Source of the DNA: Halomonas salipaludis
Lineage (GTDB): Bacteria > Pseudomonadota > Gammaproteobacteria > Pseudomonadales > Halomonadaceae
Direction: 5' to 3'
NCBI RefSeq assembly: GCF_002286975.1
Contig: NZ_NSKB01000002.1
Coordinates: 310,001-374,000, forward strand
DNA length: 64,000 nucleotides
The notes under the pieces were generated by a model. The model was not told the DNA's origin and did not search any database. It saw only the letters and a program-made list of their open reading frames with translations. Made by a program: the position numbers and the translations under genes. Positions within the stretch are counted from its first letter, which is position 1. Each line of letters starts with the position of its first letter. Below, one piece after another: positions 51,290 to 60,078 of this stretch.

Positions 51290-52348
51290 ATGACCCACAC
51301 CGCCATGGTGGCCTGGTCGGGCCTGCTGCTCGGCCTGCTGTTCGGTGCCGCTGGCAGGCTCAGCGGTTTCTGCCTGATGCGCGGACTGGCCAATGCCTGG
51401 GCAGTGGAGCCCGCCCAGCGCGACACTCGCAAGCTGCGCGCCTTCGCCGTGGCCATGGCGGTCGCCCTGCTCGGCAGCCAGCTGCTGGCCGGCATGACCC
51501 TGCTGTCGTTGAACGATGCGCTGTATCGCAGCGCCAGCCTGTCGTGGCTACTGGTGCCGCTGGGCGGCATGCTGTTCGGCTACGGCATGGTAATGGCCAA
51601 CGGCTGCGGCGCACGCTCGCTGGTGCTGCTGGGTAGCGGCAACCTGCGCAGCTTCGTGGTGCTGGTATGCCTGGGCATCGCCGCCTATATGACGCTGTCC
51701 GGGGTACTCGCCCCGCTACGGGTATGGCTCGAGGGGATGACGACGCTGGCGCTGCCGGCCCGCGACCTGCCCGGCTGGCTGATGCAGGGCGGCCTGGGCG
51801 CCGGCATGGCCCGCTGGCTGCCCAGCCTGCTGCTGGCGGGGGCACTGCTGGTCTGGGCACTGTCCAGCGCAGCATTTCGCGCCTCGCCCCGCGACTGGCT
51901 GGGCGGACTGGTGATCGGTGCGCTGATTCCCGGCGGCTGGTATGCCACCGGCGTGCTCGGCTTCGACGATTTCGAGCCGGTGCGACTGGCCAGCCTGACC
52001 TTCATCGCGCCGATCGGCGAGAGCTTGCAGTACCTGATGCTCTCCACCGGCACGCGGCTGGGCTTCGGTGTAACGGTAGTAGCCGGGGTACTGGCCGGCT
52101 CGCTGCTCACCTCGCTGGCGACGCGTGGTTTCGCCTGGCAGGGCTTTCCTGACCACACCCGCATCCTGCGCAGCATGGGCGGTGGGACGCTGATGGGCAT
52201 CGGCGGGGTACTGGCGCTGGGCTGCTCCATCGGCCAGGGGCTATCGGGCTTCTCGACCCTGGCGCTGACCAGCTTCGTGGCACTTGGCGCTATCCTCGCC
52301 GGGGCCGGGCTGGGAATCCGCGGCCCGCTGGCACTGTCCAAGGTATGA
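51290..52348 (+). CDS. YeeE/YedE-family membrane importer (TsuA-like)
   Basis: A 352-residue protein with about nine membrane helices and the three cysteine-containing pore motifs of the family: GRLSGFCLMRG, MANGCGARSLVLLGSGNLRS and LALGCSIGQGLSGFSTLAL. TsuA (YeeE) imports thiosulfate; the position between fccB and soxYZ supports movement of a reduced sulfur compound. It lies 70 nt after fccB. Confidence 0.88.
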   Translation: MTHTAMVAWSGLLLGLLFGAAGRLSGFCLMRGLANAWAVEPAQRDTRKLRAFAVAMAVALLGSQLLAGMTLLSLNDALYRSASLSWLLVPLGGMLFGYGMVMANGCGARSLVLLGSGNLRSFVVLVCLGIAAYMTLSGVLAPLRVWLEGMTTLALPARDLPGWLMQGGLGAGMARWLPSLLLAGALLVWALSSAAFRASPRDWLGGLVIGALIPGGWYATGVLGFDDFEPVRLASLTFIAPIGESLQYLMLSTGTRLGFGVTVVAGVLAGSLLTSLATRGFAWQGFPDHTRILRSMGGGTLMGIGGVLALGCSIGQGLSGFSTLALTSFVALGAILAGAGLGIRGPLALSKV

Positions 52349-52382
52349 TGGTGACCTTCCCGTTTTCAGCCAGGAGACCTCG

Positions 52383-53219
52383 ATGCCCCACCCTGCACGC
52401 CAGTTGACGCTCTCTCGCCGCCGCCTGCTGCGCACCAGCGCTGGCGGACTACTCGGCCTGGGCCTGCTCGGCGCGGCCCCGGGACTGCTGTTGTCGCCGA
52501 CGGCCCTTGCCAGCGATGCCTGGCAGCGGCTCGACGCGGCGCAGCAGGTGATCGGCGACGCCACCCCAGAGAGCAGCGGCCTGAGCCTGGACCTGCCCCA
52601 CGTTTCCGAGGACGGCTCGGCAGTGGCCTTGACCGTGGGCGTCGAGGCCGACCTCGACGACGACTATGTCGAGAGCATCCACCTGTTCGCCAGTGGCAAC
52701 CCCAGCCCCGAGATAGCGGTGTTCCATCTCACTCCCATGGCCGGCAAGCCGGAAGTCTCGACCCGGGTACGCCTCAACGAGACCCAGGAGGTAGTGGCGG
52801 TGGCGCGCAGCGCCGAAGGCAGGGTGTGGGCCACCGCCCGCGAGGTGCGGATTACCGTCAGCGGCTGCCTGATGCGCGGCGACGACGTCCAGGAGTCGCT
52901 CAGCAACCCGCGGGTCAGCGTCCCCGACAGCTTCAGCGCCGGCCAGCCCGGGGAGATCCGCACTCTGATCACCCACCCCATGGAGACGGGCCTGCGTGAG
53001 GGCGACGACGGCGAGCCCCTGCCGCGCCACATCATCGAGCGCTTCACGGTCAGCGTGGATGGCGACACCGCCTTCGAGGCCGAGCTGCACCAGTCGGTGT
53101 CGGCCAACCCCTACCTGCGCTTCCACCTGGCGCCGCAGGCCAGCGGCGAGGCGGCCTTCGAGTGGCACGACGACACCGGCGACAGCGCCCGCGAGACCCG
53201 CGAGCTCAACGTTATGTAG
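52383..53219 (+). CDS. SoxYZ fusion sulfur carrier, Tat-exported
   Basis: A 278-residue periplasmic carrier. The Tat signal is SRRRLLRTSAGGLLGLG, the SoxY-like domain spans about 45-165 with carrier Cys162 in ITVSGCLMRGDD, and the SoxZ-like domain about 172-278 (SVPDSFSAGQPGEIRTLITHPMETGLREGDDGEPLPRHIIERF). In stand-alone SoxY the cysteine is in a C-terminal GGCGG arm; here it is the linker of the fusion. The start at 52383 has AGGAG six bases upstream. The stop codon TAG lies inside the first REP element of the following array. Confidence 0.87.
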   Translation: MPHPARQLTLSRRRLLRTSAGGLLGLGLLGAAPGLLLSPTALASDAWQRLDAAQQVIGDATPESSGLSLDLPHVSEDGSAVALTVGVEADLDDDYVESIHLFASGNPSPEIAVFHLTPMAGKPEVSTRVRLNETQEVVAVARSAEGRVWATAREVRITVSGCLMRGDDVQESLSNPRVSVPDSFSAGQPGEIRTLITHPMETGLREGDDGEPLPRHIIERFTVSVDGDTAFEAELHQSVSANPYLRFHLAPQASGEAAFEWHDDTGDSARETRELNVM

Positions 53220-53985
53220 GAGCGAATTCATTCGCGATGCAGCGCGCAGCGCTGCCGAGTAGACCAACCCCATCGCGGCTAAAGCCGCTCCTACATTGGC
53301 CTTAGCGCCACTCCCAGTGTGGGAGCGAATTTATTCGCGATTGCAGCGCGCAGCGCTGCTGGTTAAACCAACCCCATCGCGGCTAAAGCCGCTCCTACAT
53401 TGGCCTTAGCGCCACTCCCAGTGTGGGAGCGACTTCAGTCGCGATTGCAGCACGCAGCGCTGCCGAGTAGACCAACCCCATCGCGGCTAAAGCCGCTCCT
53501 ACATTGGCCTTAGCGCCACTCCCAGTGTGGGAGCGACTTCAGTCGCGATTGCAGCGTACAGCGCTGCTGGTTAAACCAAACCCATCGCGGCTAAAGCCGC
53601 TCCTACATTGGCCTTAGCGCCACTCCCAGTGTGGGAGCGAATTCATTCGCGATTGCAGCACGCAGCGCTGCCGAGTAGACCAACCCCATCGCGGCTAAAG
53701 CCGCTCCTACATTGGCCTTAGCGCCACTCCCAGTGTGGGAGCGACTTCATTCGCGATTGCAGCACGCAGCGCTGCCGAGTAGACCAACCCCATCGCGGCT
53801 AAAGCCGCTCCTACATTGGCCTTAGCGCCACTCCCAGTGTGGGAGCGACTTCAGTCGCGATTGCAGCGCGCAGCGCTGCCGAGTAGACCAACCCCATCGC
53901 GGCTAAAGCCGCTCCTACATTGGCCTTAGCGCCACTCCCAGTGTGGGAGCGACGTCATTCGCGATTGCAGCGCGCAGCGCTGCCT
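53215..53985. repeat. REP array: seven 104-bp periods, 8 forward and 7 reverse elements
   Basis: The tract between soxYZ and uspA consists of a 104-bp unit repeated at exact spacing (the marker CATCGCGGCTAAAG starts at 53271, 53375, 53479, 53583, 53687, 53791 and 53895). Each unit holds a forward REP (GTGGGAGCGA...TCGCGAT) and a reverse REP (ATCGCGGCTAAAGCCGCTCC) separated by two different spacers. Forward elements vary as GCGAATTCATTCGC or GCGACTTCAGTCGC, preserving the 5-bp stem around TTCA; reverse elements are constant GCGGCTAAAGCCGC. This is the form of REP/BIME or REPIN sequences mobilised by RAYT transposases; none is in the window. No gene is present. Confidence 0.92.
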
Positions 53986-54007
53986 GCCGAGCGCAGTAGT
54001 TTGCAGG

Positions 54008-54436
54008 CTAGCGCACGATCATCACCGACATTTTAGAGTGATGCACCACGTGCTCGGCGTTGGGGCCCAGCACGTAGTCGGCAAATTTGCGCTTGTTGTG
54101 GGAGGCCATGACGATAAGGTCGGCGTCGATCTTCTTGGCCGCCTTGATGATCGCCTCCCACGGCGAGCCGTCGATTACCGCACGCTTGACACTGATGTCA
54201 TCCGGCACATGCTCGTCGACGAACGCCTGCTGGGCGTCCGTCAGCGCCTCGCGTGCCTTCTTGGCAAAGTCCTTGGGAAAGTAGGAGCCCACCAGCGGCA
54301 TGCGATAGTCGGGCATCACCGTGACGATCTGCAGCGAGGCACCGAAAGTGCGGCACAGCGTCAGCGCCGTGGGCAAGGCCTTCTGCCACGACGCTTCCTC
54401 GTTGAGGTCGATGGGCAACAGTAACTTCTGATACAT
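54008..54436 (-). CDS. Universal stress protein UspA family (TeaD-like) of the TAXI-TRAP operon
   Basis: A 142-residue protein starting MYQKLLLPIDLNEEASWQKALPTA, very like TeaD, the ATP-binding Usp that regulates the ectoine TRAP transporter of Halomonas elongata. The ATP-loop region reads LGPNAEHVVHHSKMSVMIV, in which the second glycine of the G-x2-G-x9-G pattern is not obvious, so ATP binding is uncertain. It lies 18 nt downstream of the TRAP permease gene on the same strand, pointing to a regulatory role on that transporter. Confidence 0.9.
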   Translation of the reverse strand: MYQKLLLPIDLNEEASWQKALPTALTLCRTFGASLQIVTVMPDYRMPLVGSYFPKDFAKKAREALTDAQQAFVDEHVPDDISVKRAVIDGSPWEAIIKAAKKIDADLIVMASHNKRKFADYVLGPNAEHVVHHSKMSVMIVR

Positions 54437-54454
54437 GGCAGCTCTCCTTGGGCG

Positions 54455-57049
54455 CTAGGCGGATGCCGTCTGCGCCGGCGTTGGTTCACGACGGCGACGC
54501 TGCAACACCACCACCAGCCCAAACAGCAGGAAGCCGGGGATCCACATCCACTCCTTGGCCCAACGATCCACCGGGGCAAGGATCTCGAGGATCTCCTGGT
54601 CGAAATCGAAGCCGATATCGGCGGCCAGGCTACCGAACTCGACGAAGTCGACGATTGCCTGGTCGCCGTCGACGTAGAGCTCGAGCCCGAGATTCTCGAG
54701 ACGCTCGGCGCCGCTGTCACCCGCCGGCACCGGCACCAGCAGATAGGTGGTCATGGGATCGCCGAAGGCATCTTCGCCGGCAATCTGCACGCGCATGTTG
54801 CTGCCATCCTCGATATCGTCCAGGGCCTGTTCGAGCTGCGCCGGAGGCACCGACTGATAAGGATCATGGATGATGTCCATCCAGTAGCCCGGGCGGAACA
54901 GGGTAAAGGCCACCAATAGCAGCAGCAGGCTCTCGTACCAGCGGTTGCGCACGATCATGAAGCCCTGGGTCCCGGCGGCGAAGATCAACATCGCGATGGT
55001 CGAGATGATGAAGATCACGATGCCCTGCAGGAAGCTCACGTCGATCAGCAGCAGGTCGGTATTGAAGATGAACAGGAACGGCAGTGCCGCGGTACGCAGG
55101 CTATAGTAGAACGCCTGGAAACCGGTGCGGATGGGGTCACCGCCGGATACCGCCGCGGCGGCGAACGAGGCCAGGCCCACCGGTGGCGTGACGTCGGCCA
55201 TGATGCCGAAATAGAACACGAACAGGTGCACCGCGATCAGCGGCACGATCAGACCATTCTGCTGGCCCAGCATCACGATCACCGGCGCCAGCAGCGCCGA
55301 AACCACGATGTAGTTGGCGGTGGTCGGCAGACCCATGCCGAGGATCAGGCTGAGCACCGCGGTGAGCAGCAGGATCAGCATCAGGTTACCCATGGACAGG
55401 ATCTCGACCACATCGGCCAGTACCAGGCCGACCCCGGTCTGAGAGACCGCACCGACGATGATGCCCGCCGCGGCGGTAGCGATACCGATGCCGATCATAT
55501 TGCGGGCACCGGCCACCAGGCCGTCCCAGAGATCCAGGAATCCTTCCTTGATATCCCCCGCCAGGCGACTGCGACCGCGGAACAGCGCAGTGATAGGCCG
55601 CTGGGTGATCATGATGAAGATCATGAACACCGTGGCCCAGAACGCCGACAGCCCCGGAGACAGGCGCTCGACCATCAGGCACCACACCAGCACGATAACC
55701 GGCAGGATGAAGTGTAACCCGACCATTACCGTCGGCCTGGTCTGGGGCAGCTTGAGCACCTTGGAACTGGGATCATCCATCTCCAGCTCGGGATAGTTCG
55801 ATCCCACCTTGAGCAGACCGATATAGATCACCGCCAGTGCCACGCCCACCACCCAGGGCGTGGCATCGCCAAGCACCGGCTTGAGCCACCCGAGGCCGTA
55901 GTAGACCGCAAACGACAGCGCCATCAGCAGTATCAGGCCGGTCAGGAAGCCGAGCACCTTGTTGATCAGCGGGCGCGCCGGGTTGCTCGACGGCAGACCG
56001 GTCATGTCGGCCTTGAGCGCCTCGAGATGGACGATGTAAATCAGGGCGATATAGGAGATCAGCGCCGGCAGGAAGGCGTGCTTGATCACCTCCACATAGG
56101 GAATGCCAACATACTCGACCATCAGGAAGGCGGCCGCGCCCATTACCGGCGGCATGATCTGGCCATTGACCGACGAGGAAACTTCGACGGCACCGGCCTT
56201 CTCGGCCGAGAACCCGACCCGTTTCATCATCGGAATGGTGAAGGTGCCGGTGGTAACGGTGTTGGCGATCGACGAGCCAGAGATCAAACCGGTCATGCCC
56301 GAGGCGACTACCGCGGCCTTGGCCGGCCCGCCCTTGTAGTGGCCGAGCATCGAGAACGCGACCTTGATGAAATAGTTGCCAGCGCCGGCCTTGTCGAGCA
56401 GTGCACCGAATAGCACGAACAGGAACACGAAGCTGGTCGACACCCCCAGCGCGATACCGAACACCCCCTGGGTGGTCAGCCACTGGTGATTGATCAGCCC
56501 CGCCACGCTGACCCCGCGGTGGGCGAGCAGCCCGGGCATGTAGGGGCCCAGCAGAGAATAGAGAATGAAGACAGAGGCGACGATCATCAGCGGCGGGCCC
56601 AGCGCCCGCCGGGCCGCCTCGAGCAGCATGATGATACCTACTACGCCGACTACCACGTCCTGAGGCTCGGGCCGTCCGGGGCGCTGCGCCAGCTCGGCGT
56701 AAAACAGGAACATATAGGCGCCACAAAAGGCCGCGACGCCGGCAAATACCCAATCCTGGATCGGGATCCGGTCACGCGGTGAGCGCTTCAGGGCTGGATA
56801 GGCCATGAAGGCCAGGAACAGCGCAAAGGCCAGGTGAATCGAGCGCGCCTGGGTGGCATTGAATACCCCGAAGCCCAGGATGTAAGGCAGCGGTGAGGCA
56901 AACCACAGCTGGAATAGCGACCAGGTCGCGGCAATGCCGACCAGTAGTTTGCCCGGCATGCCTACCGGCTTGCGCGCTCCAGAATCGCTGGCCGCTACCA
57001 TCTCGTCCAGATCGACATCGTTTGCCGGCGCTTTTTTGTCAGCACTCAT
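54455..57049 (-). CDS. TRAP transporter fused 4TM-12TM permease (TAXI type)
   Basis: An 864-residue DctQM fusion with about 18-20 membrane helices. The small-subunit-like part spans about 40-180, and the DctM part about 180-700 has MTGLISGSSIANTVTTGTFTIPMMKRVGFS, SSVNGQIMPPVMGAAAFLMVEY and LGMGLPTTANYIVVSALLAP. After the last permease helices a domain of about 100 residues follows (SNMRVQIAGEDAFGDPMTTYLLVPV ...) and then a final helix. That extra region, of DUF3394 type, is common in TAXI permeases. The start at 57049 has AGGGC six bases upstream. The substrate is unknown; TAXI systems carry glutamate, glutamine or organic acids. Confidence 0.92.
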   Translation of the reverse strand: MSADKKAPANDVDLDEMVAASDSGARKPVGMPGKLLVGIAATWSLFQLWFASPLPYILGFGVFNATQARSIHLAFALFLAFMAYPALKRSPRDRIPIQDWVFAGVAAFCGAYMFLFYAELAQRPGRPEPQDVVVGVVGIIMLLEAARRALGPPLMIVASVFILYSLLGPYMPGLLAHRGVSVAGLINHQWLTTQGVFGIALGVSTSFVFLFVLFGALLDKAGAGNYFIKVAFSMLGHYKGGPAKAAVVASGMTGLISGSSIANTVTTGTFTIPMMKRVGFSAEKAGAVEVSSSVNGQIMPPVMGAAAFLMVEYVGIPYVEVIKHAFLPALISYIALIYIVHLEALKADMTGLPSSNPARPLINKVLGFLTGLILLMALSFAVYYGLGWLKPVLGDATPWVVGVALAVIYIGLLKVGSNYPELEMDDPSSKVLKLPQTRPTVMVGLHFILPVIVLVWCLMVERLSPGLSAFWATVFMIFIMITQRPITALFRGRSRLAGDIKEGFLDLWDGLVAGARNMIGIGIATAAAGIIVGAVSQTGVGLVLADVVEILSMGNLMLILLLTAVLSLILGMGLPTTANYIVVSALLAPVIVMLGQQNGLIVPLIAVHLFVFYFGIMADVTPPVGLASFAAAAVSGGDPIRTGFQAFYYSLRTAALPFLFIFNTDLLLIDVSFLQGIVIFIISTIAMLIFAAGTQGFMIVRNRWYESLLLLLVAFTLFRPGYWMDIIHDPYQSVPPAQLEQALDDIEDGSNMRVQIAGEDAFGDPMTTYLLVPVPAGDSGAERLENLGLELYVDGDQAIVDFVEFGSLAADIGFDFDQEILEILAPVDRWAKEWMWIPGFLLFGLVVVLQRRRREPTPAQTASA

Positions 57050-57154
57050 ACGCTTGCCCTGCCCTTGGCCGAGTGACACGGATGCACTCTATCCACTCGA
57101 AGTTGCTTGACGTCATGTTCAGTTCAATCTCGGATCATCATGTCCAAAACCACA

Positions 57155-57187
57155 ATGCGCGGCCTCCCGTCAGGGGTGACCGCGCAT
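57155..57187 (-). other. Intercistronic hairpin between TAXI receptor and permease genes
   Basis: Arms ATGCGCGG and CCGCGCAT (8 bp) around a 17-nt loop that can pair further. It lies 37 nt after the receptor stop and 105 nt before the permease start. Such hairpins often raise receptor mRNA relative to permease mRNA by protecting the 3-prime end or attenuating transcription. Confidence 0.5.
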
Positions 57188-57223
57188 CGTCAGGTGGAGT
57201 CGGTTACTCCTGGCGTGCCAGGA

Positions 57224-58207
57224 TCACTCCTCGATCCAACCCTGCTCCACGTAGTAGCGCTTGGCACCGTCGTGCAGCGGTGCAGTCAGACCATCGGAGA
57301 TCATGTCCTCTTCGTTGAGGTTCTCGAAGGCCGGGTGCAGGCGCTTGAAGCGATCGAAGTTCTCGAACACCGCCTTGACGGTCTCGTAGACCACGTCGTC
57401 GTCGACGTCAGCAGTGGTGACGAAGGTCGCCGCTACGCCGAAGGTCTCGACGTCCTCGTCGTTGCCGCGATACAGGCCGCCGGGGATGGTGGCACGAGTG
57501 TAGTAGGGGTAGTCGTCGATCAGACCGTCGATCTCGTCGCCGGTCACCGGCACGATGCGCGCATCGATGGTGGTGGTGGCTTCCTGGATCGAGCCGTTGG
57601 GATGGCCGACGACGTAGACCATGGCGTCGACGTTGTTGTCGGACAGCGCAGCAGCCTGCTCGGCGGCGTCCAGCTCGGAGGCCAGCGCGAAATCGTCAGT
57701 GGTCCAGCCCTTGGCGTTCATCACCACGTCCATGGTGTTGCGCTGGCCAGAGCCCGGGTTGCCGATATTGACGCGCTTGCCCTGCAGGTCGTCGAAGGTT
57801 TCGATGTCGGAGTTGGCACGCGCCACCACGGTCAGCGGCTCACCGTGCATGGTGAATACCGCACGCATGTCTTCCCAGGCACCGTCGTCCTCGAAGTTGG
57901 CTTCGCCGTGGTAGGCACGATACTGGACATCGGACTGCACCACGCCCATGTCCAGCTCACCGCTCTTCATGCCGTTGACGTTGGCCACGGAGCCACCGGT
58001 GGACGGCGCGTTGCAGCGAATGTTGTGGTCGTCGCTACCACGGTTGACCATGCGACACACCGACTGGCCGACGACGTAGTAGACGCCGGTCTGGCCACCG
58101 GTGCCGATGGTGATGAACTGCTCGTTGGCCACGGCGGGCGTGGAGAAGGCCGCAGCACCGAGGAGCGCGCCGGAGAAGGCGGCGGCAGTGAAGGCATGGC
58201 GTTTCAT
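57224..58207 (-). CDS. TAXI-family TRAP solute receptor
   Basis: A 327-residue periplasmic receptor with a signal peptide (MKRHAFTAAAFSGALLGAAAFSTPAVA) and TAXI hallmarks: FITIGTGGQTGVYYVVGQSVCRMVNRG, CNAPSTGGSVANVNGMKSGELDMGVVQSDVQYRAYHG and RVNIGNPGSGQRNTMDVVM. AGAGGTG precedes the ATG. It is the first gene of the operon with the fused permease and UspA. A palindrome lies about 165 nt upstream. Confidence 0.93.
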   Translation of the reverse strand: MKRHAFTAAAFSGALLGAAAFSTPAVANEQFITIGTGGQTGVYYVVGQSVCRMVNRGSDDHNIRCNAPSTGGSVANVNGMKSGELDMGVVQSDVQYRAYHGEANFEDDGAWEDMRAVFTMHGEPLTVVARANSDIETFDDLQGKRVNIGNPGSGQRNTMDVVMNAKGWTTDDFALASELDAAEQAAALSDNNVDAMVYVVGHPNGSIQEATTTIDARIVPVTGDEIDGLIDDYPYYTRATIPGGLYRGNDEDVETFGVAATFVTTADVDDDVVYETVKAVFENFDRFKRLHPAFENLNEEDMISDGLTAPLHDGAKRYYVEQGWIEE

Positions 58208-58371
58208 TGTACACCTCTTGAAGTTGTAGACGACGCGACCGGCGATCCTGCCGAACGCTTGCTGCCAGGGACAATTACCCTGCGTTACGATAGCCCTAGC
58301 ATACTTATAGCCTCTTTGCGCGGCATTGAGCCAATCGACACTTCGCGTGAAGCGGCTACAGGGCCAAGGAT

Positions 58372-58386
58372 ACCGTCATTGACGGT
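58372..58386. promoter_or_regulatory. Palindrome upstream of the TAXI-TRAP operon
   Basis: ACCGTCATTGACGGT, a perfect 7-bp inverted repeat around T, in the 302-nt gap between the TAXI receptor and the KamA gene. With the kamA terminator it is the only structure I see in that gap. It may be an operator of the transport operon. Confidence 0.3.
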
Positions 58387-58407
58387 GCGCTACTTTAGCG
58401 AAATTTC

Positions 58408-58457
58408 CTAAAAAAAACAGGTACCAGCACGAGCCAATCTGCGGCTCGGCCGATACC
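58408..58457 (-). terminator. Terminator of the KamA-family gene
   Basis: On the minus strand CGAGCC, a 7-nt loop, GGCTCG, flanked by an outer GGTA/TACC pairing and followed by a run of eight T residues at 58417-58410. It lies about 55 nt past the kamA stop. Confidence 0.8.
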
Positions 58458-58509
58458 CGTTCAGTCTAGGTGTCATCTGCGTTTAGGGATCGTTAATTTT
58501 GGCTTTCTT

Positions 58510-59895
58510 TCAAGACGCCTTCATGATCAAAGCCTGCTTGTCGTCCTTCATCGCCGCGAACTCGGCCTCATAGAAGAACTCGCTCTCCCCCAGCGCCGGT
58601 TCCAAGTGGTTGAGCCAGGTGGCGTTCTCGTCGTACTTGGCGAAAAAGGGCCGCTGCACCCAGTCATTGTCGCGCCCCTGGATGAAGCGCAGCACGAAGA
58701 CCTTCTCGCCCTTGATCTCGGCCACCCCCTGAATCTCCACCTTGCCCGGATCGGCGGACATCGATGGCCCCCGCGCGGTACGTGCCAGGCCCGGCACCGT
58801 TTTGATGGCCTCGCGATAGATCTCGTAGGCGCGCACCAGCGGCACTTCAAAGTAGTGGCGAGCACCGGTGTCACGCTCGACGAACATATAGTAGGGGATC
58901 ATCCCCAGGCGTACCTGGGTGGTCCACATCTTCGCCCACTGCTCGGCGTCGTCGTTGATGTGCTTCAGAAGCGGCGCCTGGGTGCGAATCTCGGCACCGG
59001 TGGCACGGATACGGCGAATCGCCTCGCGGCAGATGGGGGTGTCCATCTCCTTCCAGTGATTGAAGTGCGCCATGAAGGCCACGTGCTTGCCAGCAGCCGT
59101 CAGCTCGCGGAACAGCTCAAGGATATCCTCGGCGTCGGGGTCGGTGACGAAGCGGTAGGGCCAGAAGGTCAGGCTCTTGGTGCCGATGCGGATGTCCTGG
59201 ACGTGATCCAGCTCCGGGGCCATCAGCCCCTCCAGGTACTGGCGCAGGTGCTTGGCCTTCATCACCATGGGGTCGCCACCGGTCATCAGCAGATCACGCA
59301 CCTCGGTGTGTTCGGCCAGGTAGCGGTGCAAGGAGCCCGCTTCGCTGGAGGCGAACTTGAGCTCCTTGTCACCGACGAACTGCGCCCAGCGGAAGCAGAA
59401 GGTGCAGTAGCTGTGGCACACCTGGCCCTGGCTTGGGAAGAACAGCACCGTCTCGCGGTACTTGTGCTGCATGCCGGGCAGCGGCTCGCCGTCGAGCAGC
59501 GGCAGGTTGAGGTCCATCTGCCCCGCCGGGTGCGGATTGAGCTCACTGCGCACCCGCTCGATCACCGGCTTCATCTCGGCCGTCGACGCATCGCGACGCA
59601 CTAGCTCGGCGACCTCGTCGAAGTGCTCGGGGCGCAACATGCCGCGCTGGGGAAAGGTGAGCTGGAAGACCGGATCCGCGGGCACATTGTCCCAGTCGAT
59701 CAACTCCTCGATCACGTATTCGTTGACGCGAAACGGCAGTACCTGGCTGACCACCCGCATGTCGAAACGCAGGTCCTCAGGCAGAGACTGGAGCGCCTCG
59801 ATCTTGTCGAGTTGGCGATGGGTGTAGACCTTGAACTGGCGTGCCTCGAAGGCGCTAGCGGATCTTTCGAGGTCGGCATTCACTGGCTGATTCAT
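58510..59895 (-). CDS. KamA-family radical SAM protein (lysine 2,3-aminomutase-like)
   Basis: A 461-residue enzyme with the radical SAM cluster motif Cys160-x3-Cys164-x2-Cys167 (VCHSYCTFCFRW), DLLMTGGDPMVMKAKHL and a C-terminal SADPGKVEIQG segment that may hold the PLP lysine seen as a glycine-rich motif in lysine 2,3-aminomutase. It is longer than EpmB and lacks its strong resemblance, so a beta-amino-acid (for example beta-lysine osmolyte) or other mutase is possible. No acetyltransferase partner lies next to it. AGGAG precedes the ATG, and a strong terminator follows the stop. Confidence 0.88.
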   Translation of the reverse strand: MNQPVNADLERSASAFEARQFKVYTHRQLDKIEALQSLPEDLRFDMRVVSQVLPFRVNEYVIEELIDWDNVPADPVFQLTFPQRGMLRPEHFDEVAELVRRDASTAEMKPVIERVRSELNPHPAGQMDLNLPLLDGEPLPGMQHKYRETVLFFPSQGQVCHSYCTFCFRWAQFVGDKELKFASSEAGSLHRYLAEHTEVRDLLMTGGDPMVMKAKHLRQYLEGLMAPELDHVQDIRIGTKSLTFWPYRFVTDPDAEDILELFRELTAAGKHVAFMAHFNHWKEMDTPICREAIRRIRATGAEIRTQAPLLKHINDDAEQWAKMWTTQVRLGMIPYYMFVERDTGARHYFEVPLVRAYEIYREAIKTVPGLARTARGPSMSADPGKVEIQGVAEIKGEKVFVLRFIQGRDNDWVQRPFFAKYDENATWLNHLEPALGESEFFYEAEFAAMKDDKQALIMKAS

Positions 59896-60078
59896 GCCAT
59901 CTCCTGTTTATTCTGCGCGGCGCGCGCGGGCCAGCTGCGCTCTGCAGGTGACAGGCAGCGGCGCCGTGTGGCGTTCATCGGGGATGGCCATTGGTACAGG
60001 CTAGGGTAAGGGGTTGCAAGTTTCTGCGCGTATTTGCAACGAATGTCGCCAATCACACGCTCAAGTGCGACAAATGCT

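Noticed and set aside
53215-53985. CRISPR-like regular spacing
   Set aside because: The 104-bp unit is repeated whole, including the would-be spacers, and contains two opposed palindromes of REP type; no cas genes are present.
57050-57079. GTG start 30 nt upstream for the TAXI permease
   Set aside because: The ATG at 57049 has a better ribosome-binding site and the extra residues look non-conserved in character.
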